DNA of 64,000 nucleotides. Source: Bacillota bacterium (GTDB taxonomy: Bacteria > Bacillota > UBA4882 > UBA8346). The notes under the pieces were generated by a model. It was given only the letters and a program-made list of their open reading frames with translations. It was not told the origin of the DNA and made no database searches. The translations under genes were made by a program, and so were the position numbers. The stretch covers positions 1 through 64,000 of the forward strand of contig JAFABB010000039.1 of assembly GCA_023426245.1 (NCBI GenBank), read 5' to 3'. Of this stretch, positions 52,772-62,072 are shown in pieces. Position 1 is the stretch's first letter; the number at the start of each line of letters is the position of its first letter.

Positions 52772-54432
52772 CAAGATTCCGATTCATCTCCTTCATTTTC
52801 ATCCTGCCCGGGCCGGTCCCATGGACGGGTTTTTTTGTCCTGACGGATCAAATCAAGCGGGTTTAGGAAAAACGGTCGAAAACGTTGTGAAAAAGACTTG
52901 GGTCTGATGATACGGTCATCTGATTTGGACCGGAAGGGCGTTATCGGCGAAAGAAAAGGTACTCCAAAACTATTTAAAGTTGAAGTATGGAGAGTCATAA
53001 TAAAAACCCCGAAAGCGATTCCAAAAAAGCCCATCACACTTGCCAATATCGTAAATCCAAAGCGTAATAAGCGGACGGTAAACGATGCATTGTAATTCGG
53101 CACCACAAACGAGCCAAGGGCGGTAATTGCTACCACAATAATCAAAATAGGGCTGACGATGGAAGCTGCAACTGCGGCTTGTCCCAGAATCAATGCTCCG
53201 ACAATTCCTATGGTAGGTCCAATAACGCCAGGAATACGGATTCCCGCTTCGCGGATGAGCTCAAAGGAGAATTCCATGAATAGAATCTCCACAATGGCAG
53301 GAAAGGGAACTGTTTCCCGGGCAGCGGTCATAGCGAGCAATAAATCGGTAGGTATCATTTCCTGATGGTAATTGACGACTGCAATATAAAATGCCGGTAA
53401 CAGCAATGCTATAAAAATCGATGCCGCCCGGATTAAACGCAAAAAGTTGCCGAAAGGCCAACGTATATAATAGTCTTCGGCAGCATGAAGAAAAATCGCA
53501 AATGTTGTGGGTACAACCAGTGAAAATGGGCTGTTTTGCATAACAATTCCCACGTAACCTTCCCGGATATGGGCTGCAAGCCGATCGGGCCTTTCGGTAG
53601 AGAGCATTTGAGGGATGAGCGACTTGGGATGGTCTTCCAGATATTCTTCCAGAGCCCCGGTTTCCGATATATAATCCGTAGTTTCGCTGATCGTCTTAAT
53701 TCTGTACTTCACTTCCTCAACCAGCTTGGGATTGGTGACATCCTTAATATACATAACCCCGACAAGAGTTCGACTGCGGCGTCCAACCCGGAGGATTTCG
53801 GTCATTAATTTAGGGTCTTTGATATAGCGCCGGACACTGGCCGTATTAGCCCTAAAGGTCTCGGAAAATGATTCCTGGGGTCCCCGGACCACATGTTCAT
53901 TGGCGGGCTTTTCGATCCCCCGGTGTTCCCAGCCTTTGGTTTCGATTATCAAAGCTTCGTCAGACTTGTCAATCAATAATACGCTGGAACCATCCAAGAC
54001 GGCGTCGATAATGTCGTTTAACTTGTTGTTTTTGACAATCTGGCTTTCGGGCAGCAGTTTTTGGGAAATGGTTTCGATGGGATTTTTGGTGGAAATTTCA
54101 CCGGGAGCTAAAACCATTAAAGGTTGCAATACGGCGAAGTTTTGAGTATTACGATCGGCCATTCCATCTATATATATAATGAAAGCATCCGAATTTAAGC
54201 CGGGGATTTGAAATTCCCGAATCACAAAATCCATATTGGCGGGAATTTCAAAAATTTTCTCCAACATGCGGCGGTTTTCTTTTAAGTTTTTGCTGAGGAT
54301 TTTTTCAGCTTCGGATTTCTCATTATTGATAGGCGGGCGTTTAAACGATCCATTGCTTGCGCCTGAAAAGGAAAATTGGTTTTGCTGAGCACCGAATTTA
54401 AAGATTTTTTTTACCAGATCCCAGATTTTCAT
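52771..54432 (-). CDS. gerAA: Spore germination receptor subunit GerAA type (553 aa)
   Basis: ATG after GGAGG. The N-terminal soluble domain carries the family block DFVIREFQIPGLNSDAFIIY and LLIDKSDEALIIETKGWEHR, then RGPQESFSETFRANTASVRR, then VKYRIKTI. The C-terminal half has about five membrane segments including AIFLHAAEDYYIRWPFGNF. The extreme C-terminus is a charged tail. It forms the channel-like core of the germinant receptor. The whole operon is compact and on the minus strand. Confidence 0.93.
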   Translation of the reverse strand: MKIWDLVKKIFKFGAQQNQFSFSGASNGSFKRPPINNEKSEAEKILSKNLKENRRMLEKIFEIPANMDFVIREFQIPGLNSDAFIIYIDGMADRNTQNFAVLQPLMVLAPGEISTKNPIETISQKLLPESQIVKNNKLNDIIDAVLDGSSVLLIDKSDEALIIETKGWEHRGIEKPANEHVVRGPQESFSETFRANTASVRRYIKDPKLMTEILRVGRRSRTLVGVMYIKDVTNPKLVEEVKYRIKTISETTDYISETGALEEYLEDHPKSLIPQMLSTERPDRLAAHIREGYVGIVMQNSPFSLVVPTTFAIFLHAAEDYYIRWPFGNFLRLIRAASIFIALLLPAFYIAVVNYHQEMIPTDLLLAMTAARETVPFPAIVEILFMEFSFELIREAGIRIPGVIGPTIGIVGALILGQAAVAASIVSPILIIVVAITALGSFVVPNYNASFTVRLLRFGFTILASVMGFFGIAFGVFIMTLHTSTLNSFGVPFLSPITPFRSKSDDRIIRPKSFSQRFRPFFLNPLDLIRQDKKTRPWDRPGQDENEGDESES

Positions 54433-54552
54433 TGGAAGCCTCCAAGATTAGCTTTTGTCATTATTAACAGTTTCATACTTTTTCATTCCCGGATTGTAAT
54501 TTTGGTAAATGAAGTTTATCGGCAATTATTTTCAATGTGTGAGGTGGCGTAG

Positions 54553-55473
54553 GTGAAAAAGATTAAAGGCGGGGCTCTACGGTTAGGGAACAAAATCGGC
54601 GTAACCGCACCGGCCAGCCCTTTGCATTCGCTTGATGAAATTACCAGGAAAACTTCTATACTTGCCGAATGGGGGTATTCGATCGTTTTAGGTAAGACAG
54701 TCACTCCCATGGATAGTGATATGGCGGGCGCTGATATCTTTAGACGGGCCGATTTGGAAGGATTATGGCAAAATGATAAAATTAATGCCATTTGGTGCTT
54801 ACGAGGGGGTTATGGGAGCATCCGTTTGTTACCCCAGTTATGGTATGACTTATTTAGGAAAAAGCCCAAAATTATGGTTGGATTTAGCGATATCACCGCA
54901 CTGGAAATGGCTTTATGGTCACAGGTTGGCCTGGTCACATTTCATGGACCGGTTTTAACCAGCTTAAAAGGGGAATTTACGATGAATCAAACCTTGAAAA
55001 CCCTGAGAGGGGAGAATTCGGTTGAGCTGGAATGGCCTCCTGGAAGTCGGAAAGCCTATTTCCCTATTCGCAGCGGCAAAGTCCAAGGGATTGTTTTGGG
55101 CGGGAATCTATCGATGATCGCTGCGTTGACAGGGACCCGGTTTTTACCGAATCTGGACGGCGCGATTCTATTTTTAGAAGAGGTTGGGGAACCGCCGTAC
55201 CGGATTGACCGTATGTTAACTCAGCTTATCATTTCGGGTATTCTTCCATCTGTTGCGGCGGTCATTGTCGGAAGGTGTATTCCTTTGCCACATCAGGATG
55301 AAAATCAATTGATTGAAATATTTACCGAAAGATTAAGGACTCTGGAATGTCCTGCGGCTTACGGCTTCCCCATTGGCCATATTGAGGATCAATGGATCAT
55401 ACCCCAGGGAGTAATGGCTGAGGTTGATATCGACAGAGGAAGTCTGGTTTTATTGGAAAACCCGGTCGAATAA
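54553..55473 (+). CDS. LD-carboxypeptidase, S66 family (306 aa)
   Basis: GTG start six bases after GAGGTGG. N-terminal GNKIGVTAPASP and LRGGYGSIRLLP, then GFSDITAL, where S110 is the expected nucleophile; a Glu in FLEEVGEPPYRIDR and a His in FPIGHIED complete the S66 triad. The enzyme removes the terminal D-Ala from L-Lys/mDAP tetrapeptides during peptidoglycan recycling, or cleaves related L,D bonds (MccF-like). It has no signal peptide and is probably cytoplasmic. It diverges from the gerA operon. Confidence 0.9.
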   Translation: MKKIKGGALRLGNKIGVTAPASPLHSLDEITRKTSILAEWGYSIVLGKTVTPMDSDMAGADIFRRADLEGLWQNDKINAIWCLRGGYGSIRLLPQLWYDLFRKKPKIMVGFSDITALEMALWSQVGLVTFHGPVLTSLKGEFTMNQTLKTLRGENSVELEWPPGSRKAYFPIRSGKVQGIVLGGNLSMIAALTGTRFLPNLDGAILFLEEVGEPPYRIDRMLTQLIISGILPSVAAVIVGRCIPLPHQDENQLIEIFTERLRTLECPAAYGFPIGHIEDQWIIPQGVMAEVDIDRGSLVLLENPVE

Positions 55474-55692
55474 AAATTGGCCGATTGGATAACAATTCAA
55501 TCATAGCCTTTTGATTCCTGAATTGCCTGTTATTAAGCATTTCACTAATGATTACAGCCTTTGTTTTGGCGCTTGAAAGAGGAATATTTTATAATGTAGC
55601 GAACTATGATTAATGTCTTTCTGCTTAACCTCTGGAACGAAAGTTTACGAAGAACGTTTTGTTGATAGATGGAAAAGGAAGGAGCAAATTAA

Positions 55693-56439
55693 TTGAAGAA
55701 AATAGCCAGTATTATTGTGATCGTATTATTACTAGGTATCGCAATACCGGGCATAACCATTCCGGCCTGGGCTGAAGAAAATACCTCCAAGGGAGACTTC
55801 AATGTCCTCATCGGAAATAAAAGCTTGGTACAAGGTGACTATAAAATCACTGATAAACTTACCATGAATGGCGAGGCGGGGGAAGTTACCGATTATGTAT
55901 CGGAAAAGAAATATAATGATGAGCGGGACTATTACCTGAGAACCGATCTGCGCTACCAGGCCAACAGTTGGTTTGGTATTAAGCTCGGTGCCCGTTACGA
56001 CTCGCAGCCTGAAGAAACAATACCCTATGCCGGTATTGATTTTGAGACCCCGTTTGGCACCAGCAATCTGAGGTTGACGGGTTTCTATAACTACAATTAT
56101 GAAGGAAAAGATTGGTCCAACTATGAAATTGCTTGGCGGATTGAGATGTACAAGCACCAGTATATTTTCGCCGGAATCGGCGGTAATGACGGTGATGGAT
56201 TTAAACCGTACAGTTATAATACGGAAAACGACCCGGAATTCTTTCTCCGTGGCGATTTTACAGGAGCATGGAGCAAATTTAGCTTGAATTTTAGACCTTT
56301 GTTATACGCAAGTGGAGAAATTTTCACAGATACCAAATTCCGCTTCACTTTGAACGACCGTACCAATTTAATTATCAATTTCAATGATTATTACGATCAT
56401 GACATGAAATACCGGTTGGGAATTGAGCATAAATTCTGA
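55693..56439 (+). CDS. Small outer-membrane beta-barrel protein (248 aa)
   Basis: TTG start after GGAAGGAG. Signal peptide 1-27 ending PAWA. The mature part alternates aromatic and charged residues in short strands (YYLRTDLRYQ, WFGIKLGARY, NLRLTGFYNYNY) and ends RLGIEHKF with a C-terminal Phe, as BAM substrates do. The size fits an 8- to 12-strand barrel. No closer family was recognised. It is followed by a GerMN protein after 15 bp, so the two may be one transcript. Confidence 0.72.
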   Translation: MKKIASIIVIVLLLGIAIPGITIPAWAEENTSKGDFNVLIGNKSLVQGDYKITDKLTMNGEAGEVTDYVSEKKYNDERDYYLRTDLRYQANSWFGIKLGARYDSQPEETIPYAGIDFETPFGTSNLRLTGFYNYNYEGKDWSNYEIAWRIEMYKHQYIFAGIGGNDGDGFKPYSYNTENDPEFFLRGDFTGAWSKFSLNFRPLLYASGEIFTDTKFRFTLNDRTNLIINFNDYYDHDMKYRLGIEHKF

Positions 56440-56454
56440 TAGGGGGCATGATTG

Positions 56455-57030
56455 ATGCGACGTTCTACGACCGTGTTGATCATTATATTCTTGATTGCAG
56501 TGGGGATAGGCGGGTTTCTTTGGGGCCGGGCCGGAATGTTTCCCTTTGATCGGACAAGCGTTGTAACTCCAAAAATAAAGCCGGATTTAAATGGCAAAGT
56601 GGGCCAGGCCGAAGTCGTGGTATTCTTTTTAAAACCGGCGGCTGCAAATTTTTATTTAAAACCGGTGTTATACCATGTGAAAATGGATCAAGACTTGCAT
56701 ATCCAAGCCTTAAATGCTCTGTTTGCAGGTCCGACCGCCGAGTCGAAGTTATTGCCGCTCTTTCCCAAGAATACTAAAATCATCAACCTTACAATCAAAA
56801 AAGGGGTCGCTTATTTAAACTTAAACTCGAAAGTTACGGAGATTAATGTGGGCTCCTCTACGGAAATGCTGGCCGTCGCTTCGATTGTGAATACACTTAC
56901 CAAATTTCCCGATGTTTTCCGGGTGAAAATTTTGGTCGAGGGAAAAGAGATTGAATCATTAGCAGGTCATGTTGATGTTTCTGGGCTTTTGGGATATAAC
57001 GATCAGGTGGTGGATCCGGAGTTTTTTTAG
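56455..57030 (+). CDS. GerMN-domain protein (191 aa)
   Basis: The ATG is preferred over an in-frame TTG three bases upstream (GGGGG lies eight bases before it). One N-terminal membrane anchor (~7-27), then a GerMN domain of about 135 residues (VVVFFLKP; ALNALFAGPT; GVAYLNLNSKVTEI; ILVEGKEI). GerM family proteins act in the spore envelope during sporulation or germination, but the domain also occurs in LpqB-type proteins of other roles. A terminator follows. Confidence 0.82.
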   Translation: MRRSTTVLIIIFLIAVGIGGFLWGRAGMFPFDRTSVVTPKIKPDLNGKVGQAEVVVFFLKPAAANFYLKPVLYHVKMDQDLHIQALNALFAGPTAESKLLPLFPKNTKIINLTIKKGVAYLNLNSKVTEINVGSSTEMLAVASIVNTLTKFPDVFRVKILVEGKEIESLAGHVDVSGLLGYNDQVVDPEFF

Positions 57031-57069
57031 AGGTGTTGGGTTTTATCTGGTTTATTATTGTGTAATTGA

Positions 57070-57097
57070 AAAAAAGCTCCTTTCCCGGAGCTTTTTT
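57070..57097 (+). terminator. Terminator after the GerMN gene
   Basis: AAAAAGCTCC pairs with GGAGCTTTTT around a six-base loop; T runs follow. Confidence 0.88.
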
Positions 57098-57308
57098 ATT
57101 TGTAAAGGGAAAAAAGTCCCTGCTTGCCGTAAATCGGACAGATTACACACATATGAACGTATGGACGAACTTTTAGGATTATTTTATGGAAAGGGATACT
57201 CAGAATTTTGTAGAACTGTAAAATGAATAAAGGAACATGCTTTTGGGATCTAGCAGAAGAGGTTCTTTCGGGAGTAATATTTTCAATTTGGAAAAGAGTT
57301 GAACATTG

Positions 57309-57923
57309 ATGAAACGAAACGCTTGGATCTTAATCATTGGAGTCCTAATGATAATCATCGTCTGTGTTTTGAATATGAGGTTCATCAGTTACTACACGAA
57401 ACAGATTTTCAGTCATAATATCAAAGAGTTCTCTGCAAAATGGAATGATATGAGCGATGCAAAATCGTTTGAATCCACCTACCGTGATGAAGATATGCGG
57501 CTAGCCGGGTTGGAATTGGGAATCTCACCGGGAGATGTCCGCAATCTTTATGGAATTCCTCTTCGGACAAAGGTTATCACGGTTGAATCTCCCAATAATG
57601 CCGATTATAATGTTTTTTGTACATATTGGATTTATCCTGATTTTGAATTGGGTTTTCAAAACTCAGCGAAGAAGACCAACCCCAGACCTCAAGACATCGG
57701 CCATCTTTTCATAATAACTGTTAAAACCGCTAAATTTCAGTCTTATCGCGGGATTAAGGTTGGCGATCCGGTAAATTTGGTAAAAAAGAGATATGGCTTG
57801 CCTTCAAAAAATATTTATGATGATCTGGGTTCGCTATTCTATGAGCGGCAGCTAACCTATATCAAGTTCGGGCAAGCCAAAGGAAAAGTATCTGAAATCG
57901 AACTGGCTGAAAATGGGGATTAA
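57309..57923 (+). CDS. Membrane-anchored hypothetical protein (204 aa)
   Basis: ATG chosen over the TTG just before it. One membrane anchor at ~5-27; the rest is predicted extracytoplasmic. Two similar segments (GISPGDVRNLYGIPLR at ~57-72 and IKVGDPVNLVKKRYGLPSK at ~152-170) resemble the G-x-(S/D)-x-x-x-V-x-x-x-(L/Y)-G-x-P pattern of SmpA/BamE-like and related repeat domains. Identity with a named family is not established. It lies upstream of folP but separated by the palindromic element. Confidence 0.6.
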   Translation: MKRNAWILIIGVLMIIIVCVLNMRFISYYTKQIFSHNIKEFSAKWNDMSDAKSFESTYRDEDMRLAGLELGISPGDVRNLYGIPLRTKVITVESPNNADYNVFCTYWIYPDFELGFQNSAKKTNPRPQDIGHLFIITVKTAKFQSYRGIKVGDPVNLVKKRYGLPSKNIYDDLGSLFYERQLTYIKFGQAKGKVSEIELAENGD

Positions 57924-57962
57924 GCGAGAGGATTTTATAGAACCCTTATCTTGGGAAGAACG

Positions 57963-58070
57963 CTAGTAAAACGTTCCCTAAATAACTACGCAATGATTGT
58001 GAACGTTTTACTTAAGTAGAGCGTATCTTCCCCATTTCTGATTACCATTTATTTACGATACGCTTACTAG
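57963..58070. repeat. Two-stem palindromic element, copy 2 (108 bp)
   Basis: Same ends and stems as the copy at 50306-50404: CTAGTA, TAAAACGTTC/GAACGTTTTA, then AGAGCGTATC against GATACGCT, then TACTAG. It differs by scattered substitutions and about ten extra bases near 58043-58052. It lies between the stop of the gene at 57309 and the start of folP, 35 bases upstream of the latter. Confidence 0.85.
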
Positions 58071-58104
58071 TATCCCGACGGATTGCCGGAGGAGTCATAA
58101 AATC

Positions 58105-58941
58105 ATGAAAATCATCACACCCCAAATAATGGGGATTTTAAATATCACCGAGGACAGCTTTTCCGATGGCGGATGTTATCTGGAGCCGGAGAGGGCTTTT
58201 AAAAAGGCGGAACAGTTAATCGATGACGGGGCCGCTATTATTGACATCGGGGCGGCATCCAGCAATCCGGAAACAAAGCCTGTTTTGCCGGAGATGGAGA
58301 TAGACCGCTTAAACCCGGTGATAGAACGATTGCTTTCCGGGAATATACCGGTTTCGATCGACACATTCAACCCCATCGTTCAACAGTATGCCATTCAAAA
58401 AAGAGTCCAGTATCTTAACGACATCCAGGGATTCCCTGATCCCGAAATCTATCCCGAATTGGCTGAGTCTAACTGTAAATTGATTGTAATGCATTCGGTA
58501 CAGCGTCTAGGCCCGGCTACAGTGGTGGAAACAAAACCGGAAAAAGTATTCGCGGGAATGATCGAATTTTTTGAAAAACGTTTGAAAGCCCTTCAAAATG
58601 CAGGTATATCTCTTGAGCGGATCATACTCGATCCGGGAATGGGCTTTTTCCTGGGAGCAAACCCGGAGTCTTCAACCTTTGCGTTAAAACATATCGGAAC
58701 GCTGAGAGAACATTTTCATTTGCCGGTATTGGTAGGTGTTTCCCGGAAATCGTTTTTAAGCGCTATCGTCGGCGGACGGACGCCTCTTGAAAGAGGTGCG
58801 GCGACTCTGGCATCGGAAATTTATTTGTGTGAAAGGGGAGTCGAATATATCCGGACTCATGATGTCAGGGCTTTGGGAGATGCGTTGAAGGTATTGAAAA
58901 CTTTGGAGGGAGGGGCTGAGAATGATACCCTCCGCATTTAA
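58105..58941 (+). CDS. folP: Dihydropteroate synthase (278 aa)
   Basis: ATG after GGAGGAG. The pterin-binding signatures are present: IMGILNITEDSFSDGG (~residues 8-23), AAIIDIGAASSNPETKPV (~43-60) and the RKSFL segment near the C-terminus. The barrel is of normal length. It joins p-aminobenzoate to the pterin diphosphate in folate synthesis. The first signature reads NITEDSFSDGG where NVTPDSFSDGG is usual, and the second has AAxSSNPET in place of GAESTRP; sequence family variants of this kind are known but unusual, so a pterin-binding relative is a lesser alternative. Confidence 0.85.
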   Translation: MKIITPQIMGILNITEDSFSDGGCYLEPERAFKKAEQLIDDGAAIIDIGAASSNPETKPVLPEMEIDRLNPVIERLLSGNIPVSIDTFNPIVQQYAIQKRVQYLNDIQGFPDPEIYPELAESNCKLIVMHSVQRLGPATVVETKPEKVFAGMIEFFEKRLKALQNAGISLERIILDPGMGFFLGANPESSTFALKHIGTLREHFHLPVLVGVSRKSFLSAIVGGRTPLERGAATLASEIYLCERGVEYIRTHDVRALGDALKVLKTLEGGAENDTLRI

Positions 58942-58967
58942 GAATGACTCATATTTACTAAGTAATG

Positions 58968-59010
58968 AATAGCCAGCAAATCGCGGATTTGTTGGCTATT
59001 TTTGTTTGTA
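58968..59010 (+). terminator. Terminator after folP
   Basis: AATAGCCAGCAAATC pairs with GATTTGTTGGCTATT around a short loop and is followed by TTTGTTTG. Confidence 0.85.
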
Positions 59011-59152
59011 ATCATAAACTTATCAGTGAATTATCCATTCAACATAAAAAAGGGCAGGAATTTTCATTTAGAAAAGCGAATTTTTACCAGTGAAATTAAC
59101 GGAAGTTTTAGAAATGGGCAATATAAAATTAACACTAAAAGGGGGAATCATC

Positions 59153-60370
59153 ATGAAGCTAGAAGGTAAAGTTGTGGTGGCCCAAGGAGGCGGACCTACG
59201 GCGGTTATCAATCAGTCTTTGGTCGGTGTGGTCCTCGAATCCCGCAAATTTGTCCAGGTTTCCAAAGTATATGGTGCAATCAACGGGGTGAAGGGGATTA
59301 TCAATGAAGACTTTATGGATCTAACTCAAGAGACCACCCACAATCTGGAGCAGGTTGCTGAAACACCGTCATCGGCCCTGTTTTCCACCCGTGACAAGCC
59401 CGATGAAAAATATTGCAAAGAAATCTTCGAGGTTTTTAAGGCCCATGATGTCCGTTATTTCTTTTATATTGGCGGCAATGACTCCGCGGATACGGTCCGG
59501 ATCGTCAATCATCAGGCCGAGCTGTCCGATTATGAGTTCCGGGCTATTCATATTCCAAAAACTATTGATAACGATTTGGTGATGAATGATCATACCCCCG
59601 GCTATGGTTCGGCGGCCCGTTTTGTTGCCCAGGCCACTATTGGAGCCAATTTGGATAACCGGGCATTGCCCGGCGTATATATCGGAGTTGTGATGGGAAG
59701 ACATGCCGGGTTTTTGACGGCCGCCTCCTCCATTGCCAAGAAATATGAGGATGATGGGCCGCACCTGATTTATTTACCGGAGAGACCCTTTATCGTAGAA
59801 AACTTCGTCCGGGATGTTAAAAAGGTATATGATAAATTAGGGCGTTGTTTAATTATTGTTTCCGAAGGGATATCCGATGATAAAGGGAACCCGATTATAA
59901 CCCAACTGCAGAAGAACATTGAAAAAGATGCCCATGGTAATGTACAGCTTTCAGGAACCGGCGCTTTGGGAGATGTACTGGCGGACTATGTTAAGGAGAA
60001 GCTAAATATCAAGCGGGTCCGTTCGGATACCTTTGGATATCTGCAAAGATCATTTTTCGGTTGCGTCTCTGACGTTGATCAACATGAGGCCCGCGAGGTT
60101 GGGGAAAAAGCCGCTCAATTCGCAATTTGGCATAATATGGACGGCTCCATTACCATTCACCGGACCGGTTCCTATTCGGTCGATTATAAACTCTCACCCT
60201 TAGCCGATGTTGCCGGTAAAACCAAACATATGCCGGATGAATTCATTAACAAAGAAGGCAATGATGTGACGGATGCCTTTCGTTATTATGTAAGGCCCCT
60301 GTTGGGTTCAGGCTTGCGTTCGGCTGAAAGGCTGCGGGCTCCAAAAGCGCAAAAAATATTGCATATATAA
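59153..60370 (+). CDS. Phosphofructokinase, probably pyrophosphate-dependent (405 aa)
   Basis: Start at the ATG after AAAGGGGG; 21 extra upstream codons are discounted. The N-terminal GGGPTAVINQSL loop, GGNDSADT and PKTIDNDL are the PFK signatures. The Asp in GGNDS, where ATP-dependent enzymes have Gly, and the Lys in PKTIDND are the residues that favour pyrophosphate as donor. It interconverts fructose 6-phosphate and fructose 1,6-bisphosphate and would be reversible with PPi. Length matches the longer clade of bacterial PPi-PFKs. No linked glycolytic gene is present. Confidence 0.85.
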   Translation: MKLEGKVVVAQGGGPTAVINQSLVGVVLESRKFVQVSKVYGAINGVKGIINEDFMDLTQETTHNLEQVAETPSSALFSTRDKPDEKYCKEIFEVFKAHDVRYFFYIGGNDSADTVRIVNHQAELSDYEFRAIHIPKTIDNDLVMNDHTPGYGSAARFVAQATIGANLDNRALPGVYIGVVMGRHAGFLTAASSIAKKYEDDGPHLIYLPERPFIVENFVRDVKKVYDKLGRCLIIVSEGISDDKGNPIITQLQKNIEKDAHGNVQLSGTGALGDVLADYVKEKLNIKRVRSDTFGYLQRSFFGCVSDVDQHEAREVGEKAAQFAIWHNMDGSITIHRTGSYSVDYKLSPLADVAGKTKHMPDEFINKEGNDVTDAFRYYVRPLLGSGLRSAERLRAPKAQKILHI

Positions 60371-60580
60371 ATTATTTGGCTTTTTGGATGAAGATTGGAT
60401 GAATCGGCATTCAATGGACTGTATAATCTGTCCCTTGGGTGCTTTATTTTTAAGAATATCGGCTAATGATTGCGGATTGATTCTAAGAAATAGTTTAATT
60501 TGTAGTTGCCCCTCAATGAGCTTATGGTTATGATATAGAAGGGGAAAAGTAATATTATCATACCGATGGAGGTATTCTCA

Positions 60581-61798
60581 TTGAGGCGACCGGAATTGTT
60601 AATTCCCGCGGGAAACTTGGAGAAATTACGTACGGCGATTCTATATGGGGCGGATGCCGTATATGTTGGTGTGAGTGGTCTTAGTCTGCGGGCAAACCAG
60701 GCTGAGTTCGGCATGGAGGATTTGGAAGCCGGGATTGGCGAAGCCCACCGAAAGAATGTCAAAGTATATGGCGCCATCAATATATTTGCTAAAAATAATG
60801 ATTTACCTTTAGCTGAAAGACTTATCAAAGAGCTGGAGGAAATCGGTGTGGACGGTATGATAATCAGTGATCCCGGAATCCTGAGTCTGGCGCGAAGACT
60901 TGCCCCCGGAGTATCGGTCCACTTGAGCACCCAAGCCAATACAACCAATCAAGAAGCGGTTAAGTTCTGGCAAGCCCAGGGAGTCGCCAGAATTGTTCTG
61001 GCCCGGGAACTCAGTTTGGCTGAGATCTCTGAGATCGCAGCAAATTGTCCCGGCGTTGAGCTGGAACTCTTTATTCATGGCGCTATGTGTGTTGCCTATT
61101 CGGGACGTTGTTTTCTCTCGGCTTTGAGAACCGGCCGGAGCGGAAATCATGGGGAATGTACCCAACCTTGCCGCTGGGAATATCTTTTATGTGAATCGAC
61201 CCGTCCCGGGGACCCCTTGATATTGGAAGAAGATCAACGCTACAGTTATCTGCTGAGTTCGAAAGACCTGTGCATGATTCAGTCTTTACCGGAGATTTTG
61301 GCTGCCGGAGTGTATAGTTTAAAAGTGGAAGGCCGGATGAAATCTTCATACTACGTGGCGACCGTCACCCGGGCCTACCGCCGGGCGATAGATGCTTTCG
61401 TGAATGATCCCGACCCATATCGTTTTAATTCCGAGTGGCTTGAAGAATTGACCAAAGTATCCAACCGGGGCTTTACAACCGGATTCTATTTTTCCGGGGG
61501 CCAAAAGATTCAGGAGACTGAGCCGGAGATCAAATATTCCCAAACTCATGAATTAATCGGAATGGTCCTTGAATATCAACCTTTAAAATCCCAAATACTC
61601 GTGGGAGTCAGAAATCATTTGAACACAGCCGATAGTATTGAATTGTTATTGCCTGATGAGAATCTATCTCTAGATATTCAGGAGATGACCAGCCCCGAAA
61701 GAATACCCATTCAAGAGGCTCATAATGGATACCGGATTTGGTTGCCTGTTGATAAAGAAGTTCCAGTGGGGGCGGTCATTCGCAAAAAAGTGATTTAG
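60581..61798 (+). CDS. U32 peptidase-family protein (405 aa)
   Basis: TTG start eight bases after GGAGG; an ATG 15 bases earlier lies within that site. The N-terminal ELLIPAGNLEKLRTAILYGA and ELFIHGAMCVAYSGRCFLS match the U32 signature with two Cys, and CTQPCRW adds two more. Family members are now linked to tRNA or rRNA hydroxylation (RlhA, TrhP) or to protease-like roles. A single full-length copy without a partner U32 gene beside it is seen. Four Cys may bind an iron-sulphur cluster. Confidence 0.88.
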   Translation: MRRPELLIPAGNLEKLRTAILYGADAVYVGVSGLSLRANQAEFGMEDLEAGIGEAHRKNVKVYGAINIFAKNNDLPLAERLIKELEEIGVDGMIISDPGILSLARRLAPGVSVHLSTQANTTNQEAVKFWQAQGVARIVLARELSLAEISEIAANCPGVELELFIHGAMCVAYSGRCFLSALRTGRSGNHGECTQPCRWEYLLCESTRPGDPLILEEDQRYSYLLSSKDLCMIQSLPEILAAGVYSLKVEGRMKSSYYVATVTRAYRRAIDAFVNDPDPYRFNSEWLEELTKVSNRGFTTGFYFSGGQKIQETEPEIKYSQTHELIGMVLEYQPLKSQILVGVRNHLNTADSIELLLPDENLSLDIQEMTSPERIPIQEAHNGYRIWLPVDKEVPVGAVIRKKVI

Positions 61799-61811
61799 AA
61801 TTTAAACAAAG

Positions 61812-62045
61812 TTAACCGTACTGTTCTAGCCAGACCATATTCTGTTGAAAACTAATCTTGGAAATTCGGTAGCGGTTCCCTTCGGGATCAATTAAAATTT
61901 CTCCGATAAAATCACTTTTAATCGGTCCACCGAGAGGAGATTCCATTTGGAATCCGGAGTCATCAAAACCAATAAGCTTGAGAAGTAATTTATGACCGTT
62001 GCGTTTAACGTGGTAAAGAACGGGTTCTTGAAAATTCAAACTCAT
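61812..62045 (-). CDS. Small hypothetical protein (77 aa)
   Basis: ATG preferred over a GTG three bases upstream; AAGG precedes it by six bases. The product is a soluble beta-rich protein (VLYHVKRNGHKLLLKLIGF; RYRISKISF). No family is recognised. It is convergent with the U32 gene and followed upstream by the element at 62073. Confidence 0.5.
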   Translation of the reverse strand: MSLNFQEPVLYHVKRNGHKLLLKLIGFDDSGFQMESPLGGPIKSDFIGEILIDPEGNRYRISKISFQQNMVWLEQYG

Positions 62046-62072
62046 CACTGCCTTCTAAGTTGCTGTAAAAGT

